From contig JAQIWT010000568.1 of assembly GCA_034696485.1 (NCBI GenBank), forward strand, positions 1 through 17,977: a stretch of DNA of 17,977 nt, in the 5' to 3' direction. The translations under genes and the position numbers were made by a program. Position 1 is the stretch's first letter. Each line of letters begins with the position of its first letter. Shown here one piece after another: positions 1 to 8,888 of this stretch. Source of the DNA: Isohypsibius dastychi. Taxonomy: Eukaryota; Tardigrada; Eutardigrada; Parachela; Isohypsibiidae. Under the pieces are notes generated by a model. That model was given only the letters and a program-made list of their open reading frames with translations, did not search any database and was not told the origin of the DNA.

Positions 1-434
1 GGGGGGGGGTTACATCTTGTCATTTGGGTGCCTGTTGCTTAAAGAAAACTTGGAAGAATAATTGAAAGGTCGCTATGTAGATTTCAAGGTACCTAACGAG
101 GTTTGAAGGTTTCTTCACTTACATTCTCACGTTATTGGGACTAGTTTCAAGATTTGTTTTCAATCCCCACTCCAACGTAAAAATCTGTTTTTCGCCTAAG
201 CTCATGACTCCTCAATTTCCCTGCGGTGTGTGGGGGAACACTATGCTATTCGAAGAATGGCATAGGAAAAACTGATTCTCAGGTCGTTTATAATGGAATA
301 TTTTCAGTTGTGCATGTGTGGATGAAATTTGGTTTAATTCGAATCGAAACAACGTACTCCAATTGAATGAATTCGTTCAAACCAACTCATTACAAATGCA
401 GGAACAAAAGCTAGAGCGACTATAAAGTTATGCC
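1..434. other. Non-coding left edge; no gene seen
   Basis: The window opens with a run of nine G. No supported coding frame, RNA gene or repeat follows. This is probably the intergenic space downstream of the minus-strand peptide gene. Confidence 0.5.
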
Positions 435-449
435 TGTTTATGAGCAACG

Positions 450-455
450 TTTATT
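450..455 (-). terminator. Poly(A) signal of the Cys-rich peptide gene
   Basis: AATAAA on the minus strand (TTTATT on plus), about 100 bp past the stop codon of the peptide gene. It implies a 3' end near position 430. Confidence 0.6.
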
Positions 456-555
456 TTTATGACATCCAGGAGCTTCAAAGGCTTGGTTTCACTTTAATCT
501 TTACTCGAACCCAGTATGAAACAACAAGGTCAATACATCTGTTAGCAGCAATATT

Positions 556-765
556 TCAGCAACGCTTGACCACCTGGCCACCCGAAGAGTAGACGTAGTC
601 GTATTCGCAATGTCCGGTAAATCCACAGGAGCTGAAATAGTTTGAAGGACAAACCTTTCTGCAGTCGGCGTTTGCCCTGTCTCCGCTGCATGCAATTGCG
701 TGTACAGCCGTGAATCCGACAGCAAGCAGCGCCATCAGCACAAGTAGCATTTGAAGTTTATTCAT
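556..765 (-). CDS. Secreted six-cysteine peptide (defensin-like scaffold possible)
   Basis: One uninterrupted 69-residue coding exon. Residues 1-23 form a typical signal peptide (basic start, leucine/alanine-rich core, small residues ending VHA), predicting secretion. The mature part of about 46 residues has six cysteines at 26, 35, 39, 47, 53 and 69, spaced C-x8-C-x3-C-x7-C-x5-C-x15-C. The C-x3-C pair and a following G-x-C recall the cysteine-stabilised alpha-beta fold of invertebrate defensins. The usual closing C-x-C is absent, so membership of that family is only an inference. The last residue is a cysteine. A TATA box, initiator, 5'-UTR intron and poly(A) signal surround it in order, which makes this a real gene despite its size. 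Role unknown: an immune effector, a channel-active peptide or a cuticle component are all possible. Confidence 0.75.
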   Translation of the reverse strand: MNKLQMLLVLMALLAVGFTAVHAIACSGDRANADCRKVCPSNYFSSCGFTGHCEYDYVYSSGGQVVKRC

Positions 766-792
766 TTCCGGCAGCTTGGATGAAGAAGTGTT

Positions 793-878
793 CTGAAATG
801 AAAACGTTCAGTCAACAAATCTGCTTCGGAATCAAACAGGTGTCCTGAGAAATGTACAGGTGAAGAAGTTCACTTTAC
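793..878 (-). other. 5'-UTR intron of the Cys-rich peptide gene
   Basis: Read on the minus strand, the donor ACCG|GTAAAGTG lies at 878 and the acceptor TTTCAG|AAC ends at 793, giving an 86-bp intron. The ATG at 765 lies 27 bases into the second exon, so the first exon (about 879-934) is wholly untranslated. Confidence 0.6.
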
Positions 879-930
879 CGGTAGGGCAAATATCCTTGTG
901 ACGAAAAGTTTGGCGAAACTGCTTTTGTAA

Positions 931-966
931 GAATGAGTGTTTCTCATCAATATAAGCCTATATATG
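931..966 (-). promoter_or_regulatory. TATA box and initiator of the Cys-rich peptide gene
   Basis: On the minus strand TATATA starts at 964 and an arthropod-like initiator TCATTC covers 936-931. The A of the initiator (934) is 30 bases from the first T of the TATA box, the canonical distance. The predicted start feeds straight into the short 5'-UTR exon. Confidence 0.6.
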
Positions 967-1860
967 AATCTGGAAAAAATGCTCAATGCCGCAAGCAACT
1001 TCCGCGACGACATTCCCAACCGAGAAATTGGCAACACTGCTCAATCGGCCAGCCCTGAGTTGCGCTAACCAACAATAAGCAAATGTTTTAATCACTTTCC
1101 GGACCCAACAAACCACTTTCGACCTATAGGCTCGAGAATAATATCACATATTGTTAACGTATCTGCAAATAATTTCAAACAATTTCTCATAGTCATCAAC
1201 AGCTTCTGGTTGTATAACATCAGGAAAAATAGAGTGAGAAACGTTATTATTATATGATTAATGAAGAATCAACCATTTTTACCCAAGCATTTCTTTTATT
1301 GCTTAGTCGGCTGAATTTTTTTAACCCTGCAGTCTTTCATGACCGGGCCCACATATCACTTTCGCTCCACATGAATGTCAATTCGAGAAAAAGAACACAT
1401 GCTGTCAAAACACAGAACATTTTTCTCTGCAGTGAATCTCCCCAGCATTTTTTAAATAACAATTCGAAAAAGATTGGAAAAGAATGAGATTTACTACTTA
1501 GTCATGTGAAAATCATGATGGGGGATTTCTGGACCAAGTGAATCCTTAAAGGTCATCTTACTCGTCTAATTTCTACCAACAAAATGCCGATCCCAAAAAT
1601 ATGACTATTCAGAAAACCGTCTGATATTTCTGCGTTTTTAATTCAGTCATTTTATTCTACCTTTGACACTGCAGTTAATCATCGAGAAATCGTTTCTACG
1701 AAGCCCACGATGATCATATAACTGTAATCAATTACGTCTGAACTTCGTTATTTGAATGAAAAAAAAACTGGTTTTGGATCAGCCGACTTTTTTAACTGTG
1801 CAATAAATGAAGCTTTCAAACTGTGTGATTAATAAAAGTGATTCTGTGCGCAAAGCATTG
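967..1860. other. Non-coding stretch, AT-rich
   Basis: No supported gene. The one ATG-type frame (1254-1487, plus) is rich in F, L, N and K, as expected by chance in AT-rich DNA. Several AATAAA hexamers occur without an assignable gene. The first 200 bp are the upstream region of the peptide gene. Confidence 0.4.
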
Positions 1861-1863
1861 AGA

Positions 1864-2480
1864 TCGCCGAAGCTCTAAAGGTCACACCAGCATCAACTCA
1901 AGGTAGGTTTTTCATCCTCTTCAATTCCATATTTTAGTTTTGATTTTAATTTTGTCCGTTGACTTCAGGGGGGGGGGGGGTTATAAACCGTGCACAACCG
2001 ACTCAAACTGATCACGGCTAAACTTAACCTTTCCGTGGACAATCGCAGTTCGATCTGTTCTCCCAGTCCCGGACCAAAGAAATATTCTATTGGCTTCCGC
2101 TTCGCTCTCTTATCTTCGGTTTGACTTCTTGTCCAAAGAGTACCCGGATATTTTTCGAGACACGATTTGTCATGGGGTTGTATTTGCGGAACCTGCTATT
2201 GACCCAATCAACGGTCTAGTGCCATTAATGTATGAGAATATCTCTGTTGAATAAAATGATGCGTTGCAGTTATAGTATTAATTTAGATGCGGAGAACGCA
2301 AAATCCCAAAAGCTGAGATCCACGCAACGGAGTCAAAATCGGATAACTAACGTGTACTGACGCATGTATTTCTAAAGCTTGGCAATGTGCATATAGTCCC
2401 ACCAAACAGTTTTTCAATTCAACGTCAAAATGGAGACGAGCTCTTTCTGTTGGCCCCCTTGCACACCTTCCCCTGCGGGG
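1864..2480 (+). CDS. Possible exon cluster of an unidentified gene
   Basis: Tentative model built from splice signals. An exon ends at 1902 (AAG|GTAGGT). An exon at 2049-2229 ends AAT|GTATGA. An exon at 2270-2351 follows a 40-bp intron, and an exon starts at 2397. The frame stays open through all joins (phases 1, 2, 0), and the 2049-2229 segment has a protein-like mix of acidic, basic and hydrophobic residues. I recognise no family, and I see no initiator ATG, signal peptide or clear end. The 40-bp intron is shorter than the 51-72 bp introns of the confident genes. With free choice of frames and splice sites, such a chain can arise by chance. Confidence 0.17.
1968..1980 (+). repeat. Poly-G run (13 G)
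   Basis: Thirteen consecutive G after TTCA. Length errors are likely here in any assembly. It may form an intermolecular G-quadruplex. Confidence 0.9.
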
Positions 2481-2729
2481 AGTCCACTTCGTAACTTATA
2501 TTGAAATCGACATCATCATTTGCGTTGATTAACATTGCATTTGTAAATTATTGAAACAATGCAGTTGAAAATTGTTGTTGGCATCAGCTAGACTGTTCTG
2601 TCACAGTACTATGCATTTGCAGATATTTATAGTACACAATGGCCAGGTTTATCATAACTAGCAGAAGAAATACCCCTTTCGGCCAAAGTGGGTACGATCA
2701 TTGAAGTCTCTAGGTGTTGCCATTTTTTG

Positions 2730-2748
2730 CCACCCCCCAAGGGGGTGG
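2730..2748. repeat. Perfect GC-rich hairpin
   Basis: CCACCCCC and GGGGGTGG form a perfect 8-bp stem around the 3-base loop CAA. It lies 210 bp before the minisatellite. The flanking GGGTGGAC recurs at about 3291, on the far side of the array, next to a second perfect hairpin. Confidence 0.6.
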
Positions 2749-2817
2749 ACTATCAATCCCCTTTCAGAGTGCTCTCTCTATCGGACTTTCCTAACTTTAC
2801 TCAAAAAGGTTGCCCGG

Positions 2818-2932
2818 ATTGGCTGGCCACGCCCCTTTTCCTTTGTTCTGCGCGCGTAGCTCCTCCTCCCCATTGCAAATTCCTACTTTTTGAAGTTTCG
2901 AGTTCCAAGTTACGAGTTAGGATGACGTCATC
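2818..2932. promoter_or_regulatory. Promoter-like cluster: CCAAT, GC/KLF box, CRE
   Basis: Three classic motifs lie within 115 bp: an inverted CCAAT box (ATTGG, 2818-2822), a CCACGCCCC box of the Sp1/KLF type (2827-2835), and GATGACGTCATC (2921-2932), a perfect 12-bp palindrome with the full CREB/ATF site TGACGTCA. The ETS-motif array starts 26 bp later. Motif identity is seen in the sequence. Promoter or enhancer activity is inferred, and no initiator or attached gene is established. Confidence 0.35.
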
Positions 2933-2957
2933 ATGATATATCTGTACCGTTGACCTC

Positions 2958-3242
2958 AAAACCAACGGATGTGGCAAAAACAACCGGAAGTAACAAAAAC
3001 AACCGGAAGTCATAAAAACAACCGGAAGTCATAAAAACAACCGGAAGTGACAAAAACAACCGGGAGTGACAAAAAGAACCGGAAGTCATCAAAACAACCG
3101 GAAGTGACAAAAACAACCGGAAGTGACAAAAACAACCGGAAGTCATAAAAACAACTGGAAGTCATAAAAACAACCGGAAGTGACAAAAACAACCGGAAGT
3201 CATAAAAACAACCGGAAGTCATAAAAATGACCAGAAGTGACA
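2958..3242 (+). repeat. 19-bp minisatellite, 15 units, ETS motif in most
   Basis: Fifteen tandem 19-bp units of the form (C)AAAAACAACCGGAAGTNNN. Eleven units keep ACCGGAAGT, the consensus ETS-family site; the other four (the first, the sixth, the eleventh and the last) deviate. Unit ends alternate between CAT and GAC, and the order CAT-CAT-GAC recurs three times, so part of the array has a 57-bp higher-order period. Because 19 is not a multiple of 3 and the unit lacks stops on the minus strand, long repetitive minus-strand frames run through it; these are artefacts, not proteins. Confidence 0.95.
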
Positions 3243-3300
3243 TCTTCCCATTTTTTCAGAGTTTTTCCTATTCAAAAGCAAAGTGGTTGGGGTGGACAGG

Positions 3301-3321
3301 CATCAGAGCTCCGCTCTGATG
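3301..3321. repeat. Perfect 9-bp hairpin
   Basis: CATCAGAGC and GCTCTGATG pair perfectly around the loop TCC, 58 bp after the minisatellite. It may mark the end of a larger repeat unit that includes the array. Confidence 0.6.
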
Positions 3322-3659
3322 TAAAAAATCCACTGATTTTTGCTAGCATATTTTTGTAGCTGAGTATCACAAACGACCAAGGATATCCTTGCAAACAGGG
3401 CTTTGGTTTCCGGTTGAGAAACGGATGTGGCTACAATTCTGACGAAGGTCTGAACTACGGATTGCATGGAGATTCGCTGACCAGCGACTTGTTATCCTGC
3501 AACCCAAAAGGTACTGTGGTCCCACATTTTGGAGGGTGGTCAGATGACGTCGATTCAGCAGGCCTTTGGGTTGCACGGTAGTCTCTTAAGCTTGAATTCC
3601 TTGCCCATTCCATTTTCTAAGATATCAGTCGATCTAACGGTTATACATATTCCTCACAG

Positions 3660-4853
3660 GGAACTTCAACGAGGACCATCCAACACTTAACAATACAGTA
3701 TGTACGATGTTGCTGAAAATGCATCATAGCACGGAAAGACATTGTCATACGTACAGTTTTACCCTGAGCTTGATTACAGGCTACCATGGATGTTTAAGGT
3801 TCTGGAGGATTATCCGCATGAATTTTACCCGGTTCAAAATCCTCTCATTTTATCATGTTACGAATTGATCACTTTTTGATACACTGATTCAGAATGTTTC
3901 GGTTCTTGTTGGAAAGTAGGTGGCTGAAAGACAGGTTTGGCAGTTTTGTTTACACTATGTTTCAGTCAGGTTCGAGCAGCGGTAAATGCATTCGTCCTGG
4001 TCAGCTTTGAAAATATCACACGATCATCCATTCAAGTACATCATGATCGATCAACAAAAGAAGCACTTGATTTTGACAACAATAAAGATCACAGTTCAAC
4101 TTTGGAGAAGTTTGATTGGGGCACTCATCAATCGGTCACGCCATCAGACTTCTTGGTCCTCGTATGTAGGTCGCCGAGGCTGGGAGCGAAAAGATGGCTG
4201 CCTGACCTGGCTGGATTCTGTCGCGGAAAGCCGTATTGATGAAAGAAACAAAAGCAGCTCGGTCGTGCCAGCGGCGATCAGGATGAAATAACACCAGTAT
4301 ATCCTGCATGTTCCTGAAAACAAGATCAACGTTGAACAGAATTTAGATGTGCATGTCACGTCAGACGTCTTTAAATTGCACATAGACTCCGTGCATTCAG
4401 AAGAGGTACTTAAAGGTCACAAGCGCATTTTTCTCATAGTTTTTCCATGGTTGTGTATTTGAACGAAAGTTGAACCCGGTTTTTTTCAAATCATGGTACC
4501 GCTCCCGAAGTGTGAAGTAGTCAAAAGTGTCTGTGGTTGAAAAGTGTCAGGTGCTTTGTAGTGACAACTGTGTTGTGATGTCCAGTGTGAGCTTCCTATA
4601 CTGTAGACCTTGTGACTCAGCATCGTTTATATCTTCGCATTGCCTTCAGATTAAAATACTCACAGCTTGCAGGGCAGCCGATTTTATGGGACTGTTGTCA
4701 CCCTTCATACCAATACCGAAAGTCTGACTTTGCATATGGTGGCAACCTTGTCATTCGTGTGAAGACCGAATATGATAAGGGTTCAGCATAGTGAATGAAC
4801 TTGTATTCTGTTTTTCAGCTTTCACTGATCTGATTCGTCTTGTGACTCAATAA
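3660..4853 (+). CDS. Possible multi-exon gene, family unknown
   Basis: Tentative exons: 3660-3697, 3780-3831, 3893-3915, 3966-4161, 4298-4415, 4470-4516, 4551-4586, 4666-4780 and 4819-4853. Every join keeps the frame. The strongest parts are the donor GTATGT at 4162, the acceptor TTCTGTTTTTCAG at 4818, and the stop TAA at 4851 followed within two bases by AATAAA (4855-4860). The 3966-4161 and 4298-4415 exons have a purine-N-pyrimidine codon bias, and the C-terminal part is cysteine-containing with a beta-strand-like GGNLVIRV segment. I recognise no family and see no start codon. A further open segment (3360-3510) follows a good acceptor but does not join in phase. Several introns would be only 34-38 bp, which lowers confidence. 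The region also has overlapping frames open for about 100 codons, so chance is a real alternative. Confidence 0.25.
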
Positions 4854-4860
4854 CAATAAA

Positions 4861-6580
4861 TATCACTGTTTTGTTACCTGATTAAACAAGATTTTTTGGG
4901 ATATCGGTAAGTGGTACCCACCATAAGAGGTCGCTGTGAGACCTCACATATGTTGCGCAATAGCTTTGCCTTGGCGTACCCACGAGACCCATGATAAATC
5001 TCAACGTCAGTTCTCATGTCTTGTTCGGAATCTGAAGTCAGTACATTGGTCTCGGGTGCGAATCTTACATCCTCGAAACATTCCAGGTGACTAGAACACT
5101 ATGTACTCACTCATAATCAACTAGGGTGGATATGCTCGAGATTATCTTTAGATCTCCCTGCAGAGTTGCTATATACAATCCTGTTCGATCAAGTGTGCTC
5201 CCAAAAAGCTGTCCCATGGGATTTTACGGTACAGAAACCGAATTGCAAAAAATCCTCAAATGATTATTTTTTGCTTAACAAGATTTGCCTTCAGCCCGCT
5301 GCGGAACATATGTCCTAATCTTATTGTTTTCCGACAACGTCATCAATCAGTCAATTCCCGGAAGTGCGCACATGGTTCAAGTGCCAGTCTCCGGAAGAAG
5401 GACACATCACGCACCTAGCTTGTATTTGTCCGAGTCGCCGCACGCTCCCCTCACTTCCCGGTGGTCCCATCCAAGTGGGTAAATGCACAGTCCAATGATT
5501 ATAAGCAGGCCTGCGAAGACACAAGAGTACTTAATTCCCTGACAACCTATTAAGTCGAATTAATCAACATGTGTCACTCTGCATTACTCCAGGGCCGAGT
5601 GGTTTCTGGGTTACTCAAATAAGTGCTCCATTTCCCGCTCACAGCAAGACGTTTTATTGAGAGAAAAGAAATCCTGCTCTTTTCTCCCGCGATGCGTTAC
5701 GGAAGAGTACATTTTACAAAAGACCGGCCCGGCAATGGCATGTTATGCTTGGCTAAACATGTGCTCTATGTTATCTGGTATCGATCAGGGAGCCCTCTTC
5801 TTTCTTTTCCCTAAATATTGCTCGCGGCGAATCTCTGCGATTGTCACGCTATATTTTCCGCCGAACAACGGCCAGAAAGGCAAGACACTCCACTCGTAAT
5901 CGACTCCTGAATTGACTTCCCCTCTCATCTGAATTTGCGCTTAAATAAACTTGCGCCTTGCCCGGATTGATGAACCCAATTATTCCGTAACGCACCTCCT
6001 CAATTGTAATGGTTGCACACCTACTTTTAACGCCACTTAGAAAACGATACAGCCTATTCGTCGTCGTTTTCACTCAATTAACTTTACATCGGTTGATTCA
6101 CTTTGAAAAATTTCCAGATTCTTGTCAACGCATTTTGATTCTGGAGAATGAAATTCTTATCTAACAAAACTTACTCGGTGTAATTAACCAATTTCTTAGG
6201 TTTGAAAAAAATTAAAAATTAAAAAAGCTGCAAACCGAAGCGATAAAAATTGCATGTATCCTGTGAACCCTTCAGAAAAAGATCAACAGAAATCCAAAGA
6301 AACAGCAGCTTCTTCAAGATGATCATATTTCAGACATTTACCTACGGCTTCACGCTGATTTTATTGTTTACTCTCTGGCGTGATTACTACAATCAAATGA
6401 TCCGGTATTCTCAAGCTATCTACAGGGCAGAAATATTTTTCGTTGTGGGGAGACGTTTTTTAGGCTGGTGATCCAACGCCAGTAGACTGATTTTCTCGGT
6501 AAAAAAACATTTCAAATTCACATCATTCATTTCTTGATTTATTGTTTAAAAACCCGAATATCTTAATCATAAGAAATCTT
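4861..6580. other. No confident gene
   Basis: Several open segments exist. A plus-strand pair at 5295-5478 and 5592-5899 could be joined in phase by GTAAAT and a CTCCAG acceptor. A minus frame lies at 5849-6073, and a plus frame at 6250-6471 has one hydrophobic segment. None matches a family I know, and they overlap each other in incompatible ways, so I do not call them. GAGGTC...GACCTC near 4928 is a 6-bp hairpin. Confidence 0.4.
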
Positions 6581-6596
6581 TAAAAATCAAAACAGA

Positions 6597-6602
6597 TTTA
6601 TT
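6597..6602 (-). terminator. Poly(A) signal of the LHFPL-like gene
   Basis: AATAAA on the minus strand, 110 bp past the TAA at 6712-6714. A second copy lies at 6538-6543. Together they indicate that the LHFPL-like transcript ends close to here, leaving no room for a further coding exon. Confidence 0.55.
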
Positions 6603-6711
6603 TGCGTAACTTAGATTGGCTCACAGCTGCAGTCAGTGCGTCTTTTGGCCCAACCTGCTGTCTTTCGGGAAAAAAAGCTTAACCAAGGTGGCTTCACGCA
6701 TGTAATGCAAA

Positions 6712-7170
6712 TTATATTTCTGTTAAAAATCCGAAACTCAAAGCAGATACAAAACAGACCACATTGGGAAATTCTTGTGAAAACTCACCGGCTGCAAGGT
6801 GGATGAATCCGAGCATCCTAATGAAGAATTTACTCCACATGCGTTCCATCCAGCACGCGAGAAAAGAAATCACCGCCGAGAACAGCGTCAGTGCCGCACC
6901 AAAGCCGACAATCAAAGTAGTCAACTGCCATGACACAGAGGGTATTTCCGAAAACGAATTATATCTCCCGCATTCCTTCACAATAATCAGCTCCGTCTCA
7001 TCGGCAGTCAATTGCGGAAAGTGACATCTGCGAAAAGTTCCGAAAAATGTCGGGACGGTGTTGGGATGACGGAGAAGGCCCTTCAGCCAATACGGCAAGA
7101 AGAATCCTGCACAGGCAGCAGCTGAGGAGAACATGGAGAAAAGTACGAAGCATGAATTACAGTTGCCCAT
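6712..7170 (-). CDS. LHFPL-family tetraspan membrane protein, apparently lacking its C-terminal quarter
   Basis: Family identity is clear from the LHFPL hallmarks: the FFLPYWL end of membrane segment 1 (residues 23-29), FGTFRRC in the first extracellular loop (43-49), ECGRY.SF.EIPS.SWQ (66-82), and membrane segment 2 (about 84-107). LHFPL proteins are four-pass membrane proteins; some vertebrate members are partners of mechanotransduction channels and GABA-A receptors. Exon 1 is 6789-7170 and ends at a perfect donor, GCCG|GTGAGT, inside membrane segment 3. The next acceptor (TTTTTAACAG, ending at 6720) joins to two codons and then TAA, giving 129 residues. Reading through gives 152 with the same stop. 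Relatives run to roughly 200-230 residues, so segment 4 and most of the second extracellular loop are missing. ATG at 7170 has an A at -3. A pseudogene, a distant last exon or a truncated isoform are all possible. Confidence 0.8.
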   Translation of the reverse strand: MGNCNSCFVLFSMFSSAAACAGFFLPYWLKGLLRHPNTVPTFFGTFRRCHFPQLTADETELIIVKECGRYNSFSEIPSVSWQLTTLIVGFGAALTLFSAVISFLACWMERMWSKFFIRMLGFIHLAAGEFSQEFPNVVCFVSALSFGFLTEI

Positions 7171-8034
7171 TATTCATTCATGAGCACCGTCCACCGCGTG
7201 CATAAGCGTTGTGATTTTGAGCATGTAACATGAAATGAAATGCCTTTTGATAAGAGAGCTCATCGTTTGGCTTTCGGGACGCTGGTGGGAATGGGGGAGA
7301 GGAGAGCGATCGATTTTTATGGGGATAGGGATCATGTTCCTATCGCCCATTCAATTTTCGCACTGGATCAAATGTACTGTTTAACATTGCGCCTGTCTAC
7401 CCCAAGAAAACAGATCAGAGTTCAGAGAGCTGGTGTACCATTGCGCAATTTAAACAAGCGTTCTGATCCGCAGCACAATTTTAAAGACAATTGAACACAG
7501 GATTCCCAGATTGCGAACTGACCCTTGGTGAGTTTAAACAATCTGTAAAATACTGCCCTCACCCCCCCCCCACCCCCACCCCCCACCCCCCCCCCCCACC
7601 CCCCAGGGATGAGACATGTAGGTTATTCTCGCTTCGCCTGACTAGTTTTCCGAACGGTCAAACGTTTTTTTATCAATCTTCGTCTTTGTTTTCGAAGTCG
7701 GTCACACGACTGTTTGGGTATGCTGGTGAAGAACCGAGGTTTTAAAATGGTAACGCAACACCATACGATAGTGGGCGCATCTCGTAACCCTGTCCTATAG
7801 AACTACGGTTGGCATAAACGTTCTCCGTTTTTAGGTTCTGTATTGCAAAGCTACTTGGAGATTCGAGGCAGCTACTTGAGCTTCTTTCTACTTCTTTTAC
7901 CTACAATCTGAACAACTGGCTTCAATGCTGAGTTGGTATAAAGAAAATACTCGGTTTTCCAACCGAGCCCAGTTTGCTGAGGATGTGGCTATCAAAGAAA
8001 TTTTAAGCCACTCTAGCAGTCAGCGTTGTAAAAC
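7171..8034. other. Intergenic spacer between two minus-strand genes
   Basis: No supported gene. It contains the upstream region of the LHFPL-like gene, with no obvious TATA box, and the C-rich tract at 7561-7606. Confidence 0.5.
7561..7606. repeat. C-rich tract with G-quadruplex / i-motif potential
   Basis: Five C runs of 10, 5, 6, 13 and 6, each separated by a single A. The minus strand therefore has five G runs with one-base loops, a very strong quadruplex pattern. It lies about 390 bp upstream of the LHFPL-like start codon. Confidence 0.9.
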
Positions 8035-8040
8035 TTTATT
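8035..8040 (-). terminator. Poly(A) signal of the ARL6IP1-like gene
   Basis: AATAAA on the minus strand, only 11 bp after the TGA stop at 8052-8054, implying a 3'-UTR of about 30 nt. Confidence 0.65.
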
Positions 8041-8051
8041 AACTTGTATGT

Positions 8052-8839
8052 TCATTGTACATGTTGGTCAACTTTGGGAGATGGGTGACTGGACATCTTG
8101 CGAACCAGTTCCCGGCCGCGATCTCTTATGACATGTGAAACATTGTTGGCATACATGCCAGGTGTCAATAACAAGGTTGTTGTAAAAAAGTACACGAAGG
8201 TGTAATCGGACATGCAGTTGAAAAACAGGGCTCCAACCAACATGAGTCCGCATCCTGCAATGTGGAACAAGTGAGGCATGTGCTGACGGATTGCCTGACA
8301 TGTTTCTTTGGAACGCGAGCAGTATTCCTTTACTGTGCAGATTTGCTCACAGAAATTATTAAACTGGGCCTCATTTTCTTGATTCCTGGAAACAAAATAA
8401 GATGAAATCAGATGTAGGCTGCACGCTCTACTCGTACCGCTTACCAAACACCAGCTTCTGACAGCACATTGTTCAAAACTGGAACAGTTGCGTCAAGAAT
8501 CAGGAAACCCGCTGTAATCAGACACAAGGTGGACAGCAGAGACAGGTCCATCAACCAGAACGTATAAAACACAATGCTGTTTGCTGCAGTTATAGCAACT
8601 GGATGCCACGGCTTAGTCCAATGTAGTATCACGAGCGCAGGTCCTGAGATAAGACGCCATTTTTCAAGGCTCTGTTTCACCTTCTCCAGATTATCAAAAT
8701 GCTCGATTGAGCTCATTACACGACACAAGTCCGGGGCACTGTGTTCCATAATCGGCGCAGATGGTACGGGAAGGTCCAGTAATAGACTCTGCTTACCGGT
8801 CACATCCGACTTTTCTGGCACGAAAACCGACGAGAGCAT
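8052..8839 (-). CDS. ARL6IP1: ARL6IP1-like ER membrane-shaping protein
   Basis: Two exons, 8445-8839 and 8386 minus one (8052-8385), split by a 59-bp intron (donor GTAAGC, acceptor TTTCCAG, phase 2). The product is 242 residues. ARL6IP1 is a tail-embedded ER protein whose paired membrane hairpins bend tubules. The match is in layout and sequence: a short helix ending in EKWR (59-62; human WERAW), hydrophobic pairs at about 86-124 with D118/P120 matching the human ADYLVPIL segment, a charged Cys-containing loop with FCEQIC (143-148; human EICSNL), then hydrophobic pairs at 168-206 ending LLLTPG (human LLLLPG). An N-terminal extension of about 40 residues accounts for the size above the human 203. 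ATG at 8839 is chosen because a TATA box lies 50 bp upstream; an upstream in-frame ATG at 8929 would lie beyond the TATA box. Confidence 0.85.
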
Positions 8840-8888
8840 TTGGAGTTTGGAATAAGAATTTTTCCCAAAATTGTGATTGTTTTGGACA

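Noticed and set aside
2931-3243. Two long minus-strand frames encoding a 19-residue repeat (MTSGCFYD..., FRLFLSLP...)
   Set aside because: They are a by-product of the stop-free 19-bp minisatellite; because 19 is not divisible by 3, all phases cycle into the same peptide repeat.
5623-6073. Overlapping plus and minus ORFs sharing a 12-bp inverted repeat (TGCGTTACGGAA / TTCCGTAACGCA)
   Set aside because: The similarity does not extend beyond the 12-mer, and the frames contradict each other. Treated as chance.
6764-7024. Plus-strand 86-residue ORF
   Set aside because: Antisense shadow of the LHFPL-like exon, whose family motifs are on the minus strand.
7240-7494. Plus-strand 84-residue ORF in the spacer
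   Set aside because: No splice context, poly(A) signal, family motif or membrane segment; length expected by chance.
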